The notes under the pieces: model-generated | Told to the model about the DNA's origin: nothing | What the model saw: the letters and a program-made list of their open reading frames with translations, nothing else | The model's database searches: none | Shown: positions 30,959 to 39,760 of the stretch, one piece after another | Numbering within the stretch: position 1 is the first letter of the stretch | Layout: each line of letters begins with the position of its first letter | Program-made: the position numbers and the translations under genes | Source of the DNA: Euglena gracilis | Taxonomy: Eukaryota; Euglenida; Euglenophyceae; Euglenales | Assembly: GCA_039621445.1 (NCBI GenBank) | Contig: CP154956.1 | Span: 60,025,178 to 60,089,177 of the forward strand | Reading direction: 5' to 3' | Length of the DNA stretch: 64,000 nt

Positions 30959-33900
30959 AGGGCTATGCCCGATTTCCCTACTGGACCAGGCCAGTCGGAA
31001 TGCCGGACACAGTCCTGGGGACGGGGACCTGTCACAGGGCCGTTTGCGGCTTTTGGTTCTCATGTCACCAGGGGTGTGGGAAGGAAATTGCGAAATAACG
31101 CAAAAGCGCGCAAAAGTGGTTAACCGCTTATGCGGTGCCTACTTATTGCGGCAAAGGGGTGGAAGTGGAAGAGCCCATTGGAAAATGGGCTGGAAGGTTT
31201 CCATTCCAGAAAGTCCCATCCGCCCGGTTTGGGGTGTGTCCATGACACGCGGGGAGGTCTCATTCCGTAATCGGAAAAGATTGAAGGGTAGGGTGTGGAA
31301 GGAGGGGGCACCTGGCCAATCATACCTGACCAGGGAGGAAAGTCTATTTACAAAACCAACTGCCGGCGACAGCGATTTTTCCCGGGGGGGAAAGGGGAGA
31401 GGAGTGGGGGGCTGGTCTAAAGACCTTACAAAGAATTTTTGCTGTCTTGCAGTCTTATTGGGGGCCTTAAGGCCGAAAAGTAACAAGTTGGCCTAATTAT
31501 TACGTTGTGCGCGCTGTGTGCTGTGCGTCTTCTTACTGGCGGCATATACCGCTGTGAAGTCTTCACAGTGCAGCGCGAACACGGTGTTGTCGATGGGGTA
31601 TCCCCAGAGGCTTATACCTCACAATAGCGGGTGGTAGCCCTAAAAACTGTAGATTTGGCAGTTGTGCCTTGGGTGTGCAGCCTGTAGGCCTAAGGTTTGG
31701 CACTAGCCAAAAATAATTGGGGGGTTGGCTTTATTGCCCAGAAACATTGCCTTGCGGAATATGCATGGCACAAAAATACTACTGGGTGTATACCCGAATC
31801 AAAAAATTCGGCATATTGCCAAAATGATCACACTGAGGTGTACAACCGCAGAAAAAATGCGGAATTGTGGCAGGCTGCTGCCAATTCACCGAACAACTGT
31901 GGTTGGTGTGGCTTATACCACTTTGAAAAACCGCAAATGAACTGTGAATGCATATAAAAGGATGGAACATTGTTCCAGTGCGGTGAAATTCATCACAAAA
32001 AGCCGGATTTCACCATTTTTGAGCTATGGTTCTTATAAACCTTGCAGAATGACACCATTGGTGTTGCACATGATGACCTTTGGGTCTTCCGAATTGTATC
32101 GGTAAGGGGATCCCACTGAATGAAGTGGGGGGGTCCGAATTATATCGGTAAGGGGGTCCCATTGAATAAAGTGGGGGGGGGGCAAGAGTGCCGTTAGTGT
32201 GGTAAGCAGAAAAAAATACTGCAAATATGACAAAATCTCATCATTGGTGACTATGTCACTAAGAAATACTGACTTTTGTCAGATTTTTAGGGAAATCCCT
32301 ATCAGGATTAAGGGCATAAATGCAGATTCTGCGTCGAGAACTGCGTTTTTGTAACCAAAAGTGCAACTTTGTTGCATTTTGAGTCTTTTAAGACTGCATA
32401 TTTGCCAAGTGCACATAGTGCTTGTTGAGAGTGTCCAATAACACTGCATGTTTGTTGTTTTTACAGATTTTGGGATTTGGGTGTCCAATAACACCACATC
32501 ACCCAAAAAGCTGTAAAAATGTGCAAAAATATTGCAAACAAGCAAAAATACGCTTGAAAATACAAGTAAGACATGTCTATGACATCTTGAGCAAAGAAAA
32601 AATTGCCATTATCAGCATATCCCCTTGCATTCCACTGTGGCATAGTGCCTCATGGTCACTCCCATTAGGGATATGAGTGCCAGAATAGGGAAAAATCACC
32701 AAAAATTGCAGAAAATCAATGATTTAAATGAAAATTTGCACATAAGTGCTCCTAAAAATGATTCTAGTGAGTCGAAATGACTCCAAATTGTGGGCTATAG
32801 CCCTCTGAACTGTACCAGGCCTAATAGCCCATACAGAGGGGGCAATGGGCAGAATGCTGCCAAAGGTACTAAAAAATGGCCATTAGCCAATCTGGTAACC
32901 AATGGTAATTAGCCATCAGAAACGATGTAGGGAACAGTATAGAAGCCTTTCAGGCTGATTTGCCAGTCTGGTACACGATCGTACAAGATCTGGCTCAAAA
33001 TTTGGCCTTTGGCCAGATTGGGTGGGCTTAATTCAATTTTTCACGATCTCTCCAAATAAGAGTACCGTGCAGAGTCACAGCGATCTGATAGCATCGCTGG
33101 ACGGCTCGTCCAACGAGCTTTCGAATGAGGGGTAACATGGCCTATCGGCCAGCTACAGGGGCTGAGATACGTCTTTGATCTTTTGCCTGTGTGAGTGAGC
33201 TTTTGCTATAAGCTCCCATAATTTATTCTACAAAGACAACTTTTGGTTTCTATCTCATACGCACTACTACATACAGTCAAAACCTCATGGCACGAGGTGC
33301 CAGAAATTTTGAAGCTTTTGTGGTGGTTTTGAGGCTATGCCAAAGTGACACTTATGCAAATCTGCATAAAACCAGCCTATTTGGCTTGTTTTGGCCAATT
33401 CAGCCACTTTCAGCCATGTAATATGGCTTTTTGTGCCATTTTTTGAGGTCCTATGGACTTTTCACTCTAAAATATGGATTTGTCCTTGCTTTTTGTGCAA
33501 ATTGGTCCTATGGACCCATGGACCACATGGGTAATGGCCCATAGGCCTTGCACATCATAGGGTGTATTGGTCACATAGACCTAAGGCAAGTGGTCAAGTC
33601 CACAAAATCCATTCATGTTTGAATGAATTTTCTTCATTTTCTTTTGGGGGGGGGGGGGGGGGGTGTTGCACATAAAAGAAATGAAATTGTGAGCATTTTC
33701 CCATATCGGGATTGCATTTTGCCAAAGTATAAGCCATTTAGGCACAAAACTGCTATTTAAGCACAAGTTGGATAAGTTTTCGGGAAAAATGCAGTATTTG
33801 CAATACATCCCAAAAACGTTATCACATGACTTGTGTCGCTCTATAGAGCTTTGGGAACACCAAAATATTTTTGGTGTGGGAGTGGATTGGGCAAAAAACC

Positions 33901-35200
33901 GTATTCACATAAAACTTCACTTCTTGTTTGCTGTCATCAAACAAAATCTGCAATTTGAGCATGTTGTACAGAAACAAACATCCATAAACAGAATTGCGGA
34001 TTTCCACACATATATCTTTGGGAATGATTCCCAAAAGAATATGGGTGGTTTGGGCGTATACCCATGTGTCATAAATGCACGATAGTGCTCACACCACATT
34101 GTGAGAAAGAGGGGTTGCCAAGGTGGGTGGCGCGATACGCGCCGGGTCTAGCGCGATACGCGCATGATATGGATATGGCGCGATACGCGCGGGGGGGGGA
34201 GTTACCTCACTGCACAACATGTGCGTGGGGGGGAGTAGGCTAAGCGCGGTATGCGCAGGATTCGCGCGACGCGCGGTGTGCGCAATTAGCGCTTGGGGGG
34301 GAATGTGAGCTATGCGCATCGGCATTGATGTGCGCTATGCGCTTCGGGGGGAATGTGCACATAGTGCTGAATTTGTCTTGCACTTGGCAAAAATTGGTCA
34401 ATGAATAAGCTCTCCGTTGGAGATAGAGTGTGGGGGGATTAGTTTTTATGTGTATATTCACCTTTGTGTTTGGTTGGTGATTGTGTGGAAAGTTCTCCCA
34501 GAGTGCACACCATGGGGGGGAAGGTGCGGAGTAGTTGTCCTGGTCGCGCAGGTCGGTCTGCGGGGGTGAGTGTGGGGAAAAAAAATTGAGCACGCGAATT
34601 TTGGAGCTGCTGGGGGTGTACAGGATTGTCTGAATCGACAAACCTGGTGGAAAACGAAAAGTTGAAAGCAGCTGGGCGACTACTCGACACCGTTTAAACT
34701 TCAGGCCTTGGGGCTTTCGTCTTGGAACCCAGTGGAACGAATGGGGGTTAAGCTACTTGTTACACCTACCACATGTGGAACGTTTGTGGATATGCGGTGG
34801 GTAGGGGGGGCACTTTCTCTTTACCCCGGGTTGATAACGGTGTTGGTGTTGTGGAAAACGGTGTTGCTGTCATCGAAAACGGTATGTAAAAGTGATGATT
34901 AGTAGAAGTTTGAGGGGGGGAAGAATTTTGCGGTGTTGTGTGCATTCTTGGAGCGGGAATCCACTCAACCACATGGTCATTCTCGGGCTATCCCATGATA
35001 AACCACAACCGGAAACACAAAAGTGTCTATATGTCAAAGGTTCATGTAAATTTTGAGTGGGGACACCAGAAAATCCTTGCACACTGACCAGAAAGGATAC
35101 TGGGCAGGGGATGACTAGGGTCGCGACTCCTGTCACCTCCTTTCTAGTACCCTCTGTAGTCCGTATCCTTGGAATTCTGGTACCTTCACTCAAAAATTGA
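30959..35200 (-). other. Long non-coding interior of the LTR retrotransposon
   Basis: About 4.2 kb with no recognisable pol domain on either strand. A 208-codon plus-strand frame (30870-31496) starts inside the LTR but has no recognised motif and is opposite to element transcription. The region is crowded with short palindromes: CTGTGAAG-T-CTTCACAG (31552-31568), GGTCCTATGGACC (33507-33519) and GGCCCATAGGCC-like words. A roughly 50-bp unit TCCGAATTrTATCGGTAAGG is duplicated at 32086-32180. Part may hold a remnant protease/pol too diverged to see by eye. Confidence 0.6.
34126..34366. repeat. Cluster of GCGCGATACGCGC-type palindromes
   Basis: GCGCGATACGCGC occurs three times (about 34130, 34150, 34177), followed by variants GCGCGGTATGCGC, CGCGCGACGCGCG, GTGCGCAATTAGCGC, GAGCTATGCGCATC, GTGCGCTATGCGC and GTGCACATAGTGC. 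That is nine or ten imperfect palindromes in 240 bp, separated by G runs. The sequence is not coding in the gag frame and lies inside the young LTR retrotransposon. Confidence 0.8.
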
Positions 35201-35360
35201 ACCGGTGGTCATATCAGCCATTGACTTCCTTGACGCATATACGTCTCTGAATTTATGAGTGCTAAAGCAGGGATGATCCCTTTGGTTACGTGGGGTATCA
35301 TCCCCCTCCCTGCCCGAAGCCGGGTGATAATCCTCGATAGAGGTTGCTCTTTGACCTACC

Positions 35361-36032
35361 TTATGCCTTTTGGGTGAAGTACGATCTTTTGAACTGCGAC
35401 TCATATCGCGATGACTCTGGCTTGGGTGGGGAGGGGTCGCATAGCGACATTTGGGTGAGGGGTGGTTGGTTGATCCGCACAGTGAACATGTGGATCGTGA
35501 TCGATATTTTGAATTTTGCGAATGCGCATTTTGTGAAAAACGAGATCTGCATGATGGCTGATCCTCTTGGGCTTGTGTTGTGCTTTCGCGCTGAGGGATT
35601 TGGACAATGGCAAGATATATGACCCTTTTTGTTACACAAAAAGCACATTTTGTCCAAAAATTCTTCTGAAGAGCGCGAATGGCGCAATTTGGATTCCGCT
35701 ATAGCGGTATGTGATAAGCGTGACACATTTTTCACAGAACTGACTTGGATAGCGGGTATTCCTGCTGTGGGGTGGCTCGTATAAGCCGACTGGATTTGTC
35801 CGAGAAGCTGTGATAGCTTCAACTGTTTGGAAACATAGTTCCATCGCTCATCGAGCGTCAAAATGTGTCCTGCGAGTTCCTCGCGGTGAATTTCTTTGAT
35901 GAGGTGGGGTATAAAGTGCAGCAATACTGCGTCAAATTGCTCTTTCATTTGGGTTTCACCTAACTCCCTAACTCGTCTACTTCGGCTGCCAAACAGAGCC
36001 ATTTTGAGTACCATAGGTCTATCGACCTCCAT
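35361..36032 (-). CDS. Gag-like protein, third frame with CCHC zinc knuckle
   Basis: 223 codons. Near residue 130 is CFLCNKKGHISCHC, the retroviral-type CX2CX4HX4C zinc knuckle that binds genomic RNA in Gag. Upstream is a helical part (FDAVLLHFIPHLIKEIHREE, DERWNYVSKQLKLSQ) and downstream a basic, Ser-rich tail. The frame is displaced by -1 from the preceding frame (35960-37444) and overlaps it by about 70 bp. In the nearly unmutated element this suggests either a frameshift during translation or a short indel. No start codon is needed if it is made by frameshifting. Confidence 0.75.
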   Translation of the reverse strand: MEVDRPMVLKMALFGSRSRRVRELGETQMKEQFDAVLLHFIPHLIKEIHREELAGHILTLDERWNYVSKQLKLSQLLGQIQSAYTSHPTAGIPAIQVSSVKNVSRLSHTAIAESKLRHSRSSEEFLDKMCFLCNKKGHISCHCPNPSARKHNTSPRGSAIMQISFFTKCAFAKFKISITIHMFTVRINQPPLTQMSLCDPSPPKPESSRYESQFKRSYFTQKA

Positions 36033-37444
36033 TTTCGGTCATGGGGGGCATATTGCCGCCATTTTTTCTCCAGAGTGATTCTGGAAACCAAACTTGAACA
36101 TGAAGAAGCATATTGCTCTACCAAATGCTGAAAAGAAATGCGCCCGCGTATGACCAATTGTCTGGCGCGTTCCTTTGCGTCTTTTGGTAAACAGTCTATG
36201 AATTCCATTTTGATTACTTCTGGGTTTCCGTCTTGGGTTGGACCCTTCAAGTCCCAGAAGTATTCCCAGTCACGGAAAAATTGTTTCCATGTGGTGGGGT
36301 CACCGTCCCATTTGGGCTTCACCTTATTCGCGATTGCGATGGTGTTTGTGAAATCTTTCTGAGTAACCCGTGGCCCTTCGGTGGTATTCATTGAGGATGG
36401 GCCTGGGCGCAAAACCGCACCGTGCACGGGTACCTCGGTGGTTGCACCAAGTGTACTTTTGGGTTTATTTTGCGAATGCGCATTCAATATTCCCCTTGGT
36501 GTACCATAGGTACCTTGCAAACTTGGTGAATCGCGAATGCGCGAATGGTGATGCTGATGCATCTCAGGATCAATACCATGTGCGGGAGTGCGGCTCATAC
36601 CGCGACAAAGTTCATATTCCCAAATTTTTCGATTTCTTTGAGGGTTTCGTTTGGCTTTCTCCTGAAAACCAACCCCATCATCCAAAAAATGGTCCATTGA
36701 GACTGGTACCGCTGGGGGAGGGACCACTGCATGAGCAGAATCGTGATTTTGTGGCAATGTGCCAATAGCCTCTGCCACAGGTGCGCTATTAGCGCTTTTG
36801 GAGCTGGAATCTACGGCAAGTGTGCCTACAACACCCATATCGGGTTTTTGTTGTAAAAAACGCAATTGTGTGTGTACTTGATCCAAATTTTCTGTAAAGT
36901 CACGAAAATTTTTCTCCAAATCATCGAGAATTTTCAGACGATCGGTGATTGTACCAATATTTTCCTGCAAACGCTTAATACGCCTGCGGTGTTTGGACAT
37001 ATCGTCCAGAAGAGGGATTTTGTCAGAAATCAACAGGAAATCCTGCGAAATTGCACCAAAATCAGTGTCCAATTCTTGAACTCGTACTGCTAAAGTGCGT
37101 ATCGCACTGGAAATGATCTCCAATTGTGGAGATGGTTGGTCCGAATGCGGACTTTTGACTATTTCAGCCTTTGGCTGTTCCATCAAGACCGAAACTTGCG
37201 CGGCTAGCGCGATAATGTCATTTTGCAGTTTTGTGACATCCTGCTTCACCGTTTTCTCGGTGTTCATGAGACTATCACAAAATCCTTGCATAATTTTGTG
37301 ATTTTCCGCGCGCATTTCAGCGCAAAACTGCTCCAAGTGTAGGGATGTGAGTGTGGGTATGGGTGTGGTCGACGGCAATGCGTCTGGGGTTGGTGATTGC
37401 ACCTGAAGCAATTTTGTGCTTAATTCTTGCATGCATATCTGCAA
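35960..37444 (-). CDS. Gag-like protein, second frame (matrix/capsid part)
   Basis: 494 codons. The first third is helical with coiled-coil character (VQELDTDFGAISQDFLLISD, KHRRRIKRLQENIGTITDRL); the middle is low complexity. The last part has a retrotransposon Gag signature: KPKWDGDPTTWKQFFRDWEY, then FIDCLPKDAKERARQLVIRG, as in the capsid N-terminal region of Ty3-type Gag proteins. It continues from the first frame by a -1 displacement in a window where both frames are open (about 37471-37508). Confidence 0.75.
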   Translation of the reverse strand: MQICMQELSTKLLQVQSPTPDALPSTTPIPTLTSLHLEQFCAEMRAENHKIMQGFCDSLMNTEKTVKQDVTKLQNDIIALAAQVSVLMEQPKAEIVKSPHSDQPSPQLEIISSAIRTLAVRVQELDTDFGAISQDFLLISDKIPLLDDMSKHRRRIKRLQENIGTITDRLKILDDLEKNFRDFTENLDQVHTQLRFLQQKPDMGVVGTLAVDSSSKSANSAPVAEAIGTLPQNHDSAHAVVPPPAVPVSMDHFLDDGVGFQEKAKRNPQRNRKIWEYELCRGMSRTPAHGIDPEMHQHHHSRIRDSPSLQGTYGTPRGILNAHSQNKPKSTLGATTEVPVHGAVLRPGPSSMNTTEGPRVTQKDFTNTIAIANKVKPKWDGDPTTWKQFFRDWEYFWDLKGPTQDGNPEVIKMEFIDCLPKDAKERARQLVIRGRISFQHLVEQYASSCSSLVSRITLEKKWRQYAPHDRKWRSIDLWYSKWLCLAAEVDELGS

Positions 37445-37470
37445 ATCCGCTATCGCGGTTTGAATTACGG

Positions 37471-38361
37471 TTAAATCCGTAATTCTGCCATTTGTTTCCG
37501 CACATGAAACTTAGCCAAAGCGGCTTCAATTTCTACCATGTCACTTTGCCGCTGTTGTTGCAAATCCTCAAACCTACTCGCAATATTTGCGATTTGGGTG
37601 TGAAAACTTGCAACTTCAGCAGGAAATTCACCAGAATGACGAGATTTCTGCTCCAATCGAGAAAGTCTCTCCTCGAATTGTTGCACATAAGTGCGGGAGG
37701 CAAAACTTTCATGTGCTTGGGCAGAAACTTGTGCAAAATTCGCGGAATCACCGCTCAATTGGAGAATGCGCTGTTGCGATTTCTGGAAATCAGTAGCAAG
37801 GTTGGAAAACTGCTGCAGTGTGATAAATTGTCCGATAGGACTTGGACATGGGAGCACATGGGGGGGCAGGGAAACATTTGGTATTTCTAACCCAACCTCA
37901 ACAAAAAGTGGATGTGGCGCAACCGCCTCAGAATCAAATGTGCCTATCGGCATTGGTGCGATATCTCGCTGGAGGTTAAAACTGTCAGCCAACCGGCTTT
38001 CCACCAAAAGTGGTTGAGCCTGTTGGGCTATGGGCAGCTCGATAGAGCTGCTGGACACCGATAGGTGTGGGGGAGCCCATTGGGCGGGGGGATGAGGCAC
38101 CATTAGGTTTGCACCCCGTTGGGGTTGGGAATGCTCGATAGAGCTGGACAATTGGGTGCGGGGGTGCTCAATAGAGCTGTTAATTTGGGTGGGGGGATGC
38201 TCAATAGAGCTGAGGACTTGTGTGGGGGGATGCTCAATAGAGCTGGGTGTATACCTTGATTGGAGCGTATACTCCTCTTGTGACAATTCATGTGAAGTGC
38301 TTCTCAAAGAACCAATCAATTCTTGGTAATCAATGAGTGTGTTGGTGCTTGAGCTCTGCAT
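37471..38361 (-). CDS. Gag-like protein, first frame (N-terminal part)
   Basis: 296 codons from an ATG at 38361 (MQSSSTNTLIDYQELIGSLR), about 240 bases after the primer-binding site; the truncated relative at 27334 begins with a matching start, which supports this choice. Residues about 30-85 carry four tandem copies of a 9-12-residue unit SSIEHPPTQ. The C-terminal part is a long helix with coiled-coil character (FQKSQQRILQLSGDSANFAQ, QQFEERLSRLEQKSRHSGEF). It stops at 37471 and coding continues in the -1 frame. Confidence 0.75.
   Translation of the reverse strand: MQSSSTNTLIDYQELIGSLRSTSHELSQEEYTLQSRYTPSSIEHPPTQVLSSIEHPPTQINSSIEHPRTQLSSSIEHSQPQRGANLMVPHPPAQWAPPHLSVSSSSIELPIAQQAQPLLVESRLADSFNLQRDIAPMPIGTFDSEAVAPHPLFVEVGLEIPNVSLPPHVLPCPSPIGQFITLQQFSNLATDFQKSQQRILQLSGDSANFAQVSAQAHESFASRTYVQQFEERLSRLEQKSRHSGEFPAEVASFHTQIANIASRFEDLQQQRQSDMVEIEAALAKFHVRKQMAELRI
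38105..38256 (-). repeat. Coding minisatellite in gag (SSIEHPPTQ units)
   Basis: CAATAGAGCT or CGATAGAGCT recurs at about 33-39-bp spacing on the plus strand, always in frame, giving SSIEHPPTQVL, SSIEHPPTQIN, SSIEHPRTQLS and SSIEHSQPQ. Each unit contains TAGAGCT, part of the imperfect palindrome AGCTCTATTGAGCA on the coding strand. Confidence 0.85.
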
Positions 38362-38602
38362 ATTTTTATTTGCAGAAAAAACACAAGCAAACCCAAAAAG
38401 GTAAGCAGAGGAACAAACTTAGAAGGATATGGCAGCGTATACTGCCCAGAGCCTCCTGAAGCTTGTACCTGTGCTTGGAAGTTGGCTCCAAACAGCTCGT
38501 GGATGCTTTGTAGCCTATAGGCTCAGCACCACTCACTGTTTGAAGCCACCTGTTAAGACGAGGGGGAGAAGGAGGGAGAAGGGGCGTAGGAAAGAAACCA
38601 AA
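38362..38602 (-). other. 5' leader of the LTR retrotransposon
   Basis: Untranslated region between the primer-binding site and gag ATG. It is purine/pyrimidine-skewed near 38560-38600 (GAGGGGGAGAAGGAGGGAGA on the plus strand). Confidence 0.6.
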
Positions 38603-38612
38603 TCTGCTACCA
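38603..38612 (-). other. Primer-binding site, initiator tRNA type
   Basis: Minus-strand TGGTAGCAGA begins at the base after the 5' LTR. It is complementary to a tRNA 3' end ...TCTGCTACCA, the form found in metazoan initiator-methionine tRNA. Ten bases match; the next bases (TTTGG) do not extend it. Confidence 0.7.
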
Positions 38613-39058
38613 AGTGTACGTCCCCTGACTCTATTCCCACTGCCTGTCGGCCTACTTACACCCTCCCGTGGGAACAGAACCAGGAGAGTAACAAAAAAGA
38701 AAGTCTTTCACTTAACTATTAGTTTTTATTGCCTTTGGGCTTATGCAGAGCACAAGGCAGGTGGAGGAGCCCTATGGGCTACGGAAATCGATGCCAAGTT
38801 CTTGGCTGTCCTTTTAGGACTTCAAATCAGAAAAATCCAACTTGAAACTCAAGTCTTGAATCAAAGACAAGAATGGAATAAAATACCACCTGTGGAGAGG
38901 AGAACCAGAATTAGGCTAAGGTATTCCTAATTCAGGCCGTTGGCCATCTGTAGGAATACCACCTAGCATAGTACTGTGTATGGGGCTCAGAGCTATATCT
39001 GGCCGTAGGCTTATACCTACATACACAGTACCATGGCCTTACGGCTGCCTGGTACACA
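38613..39058 (-). repeat. 5' LTR of the gag-only LTR retrotransposon
   Basis: Direct copy of 30503-30948 with one mismatch. As the upstream LTR for minus-strand transcription it should hold the promoter, which I cannot pinpoint. Confidence 0.95.
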
Positions 39059-39063
39059 GGTGC
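39059..39063. repeat. 5-bp target-site duplication, right
   Basis: GGTGC, identical to 30498-30502. Confidence 0.9.
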
Positions 39064-39760
39064 CCCCCCCCCAACACACTGATGGTTCTTTGGACCTGTG
39101 CCAAATCAGATGATCTGTATAAATAGAGGATGCGTGAACAGAAAATGAGTTGTGTGCGCAATGTACACATATCAGAGGGCAGGGGGGACTGTGCCAGCCC
39201 CAGGAGGATTGGGAGGGGATCCCAGAATGCACCATATTTCTCCAGGTTTTGGTTCCAAAGCCTTTTATAAGGTGCTAACATGGCATGGAACCTTAGGCCA
39301 CCAAAGCCAGGGATCAAAAGCATAGCACTGTATGCATTGCGTGCTTGGACCTTTGAAAATTGGAACAGTTGAATTAAAGCGTCAACCACTTCGTCAGTGG
39401 TTGCTTCAGGAGCGGTACTCCCATTTTGTCCAAAATTTCCCATAAAAACGTAAAAGCGCTTTGATAACGCCTTAAGCTGGGGTTTCTTCCAAGGAAATTG
39501 TTAATGGTTGAATTTTGTACTTGTTTCCCCTCCAGAATTTGCCTGAGCAAATCATGCAAAGCAGGGTCCACCTGGGGGGTGGCATTTTTCCCCCCTGCAA
39601 TTGGTGAAAATACCCATGTAGGGGGTGATTTTCAGGCAGGGGGTCCCTGGAACTTTCATTTTTATTAATTGGGGCCACCATGTGGCTGAATCCCAGTAGG
39701 GGGTGACCATCAAAACTTTTGACTGTGGAAACATTTTTAATCTGGGGAGAAATTTTTTGA
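39064..39760 (-). pseudogene. DIRS-like element D: recombinase N-terminal half
   Basis: Minus-strand reading gives the hinge SKVLMVTPYWDSATWWPQ, PALHDLLRQILEGKQVQN, then SKVQARNAYSAMLLIPGFGG, YKRLWNQNLEKYGAFWDPLP and CTLRTQLIFCSRILYLYRSS with the first catalytic Arg. It breaks off at the LTR retrotransposon (39063); the rest is at 29986-30497. Two frames are used, so at least one frameshift is present besides the insertion. Confidence 0.8.

Larger units (their letters stand above)
30503..39058 (-). mobile_element. Very young LTR retrotransposon, gag-only, 8556 bp
   Basis: It has 446-bp LTRs with one visible mismatch, a 5-bp target duplication, a primer-binding site TGGTAGCAGA directly after the 5' LTR (right side) and a purine tract GGGAGGGGGA directly before the 3' LTR (left side), so it is transcribed on the minus strand. 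The interior codes for a gag-like protein in three frames with a CCHC zinc knuckle, but I see no protease, YxDD reverse transcriptase, RNase H or integrase in the remaining 4.3 kb. It is therefore probably mobilised in trans by an autonomous relative. It inserted into the recombinase gene of DIRS-like element D. Confidence 0.9.

Noticed and set aside
30870-31496. 208-codon plus-strand ORF overlapping the LTR
   Set aside because: Antisense to element transcription, starts within the LTR, no recognised domain, and the strand is also open in other frames. An antisense accessory ORF is possible but unsupported.
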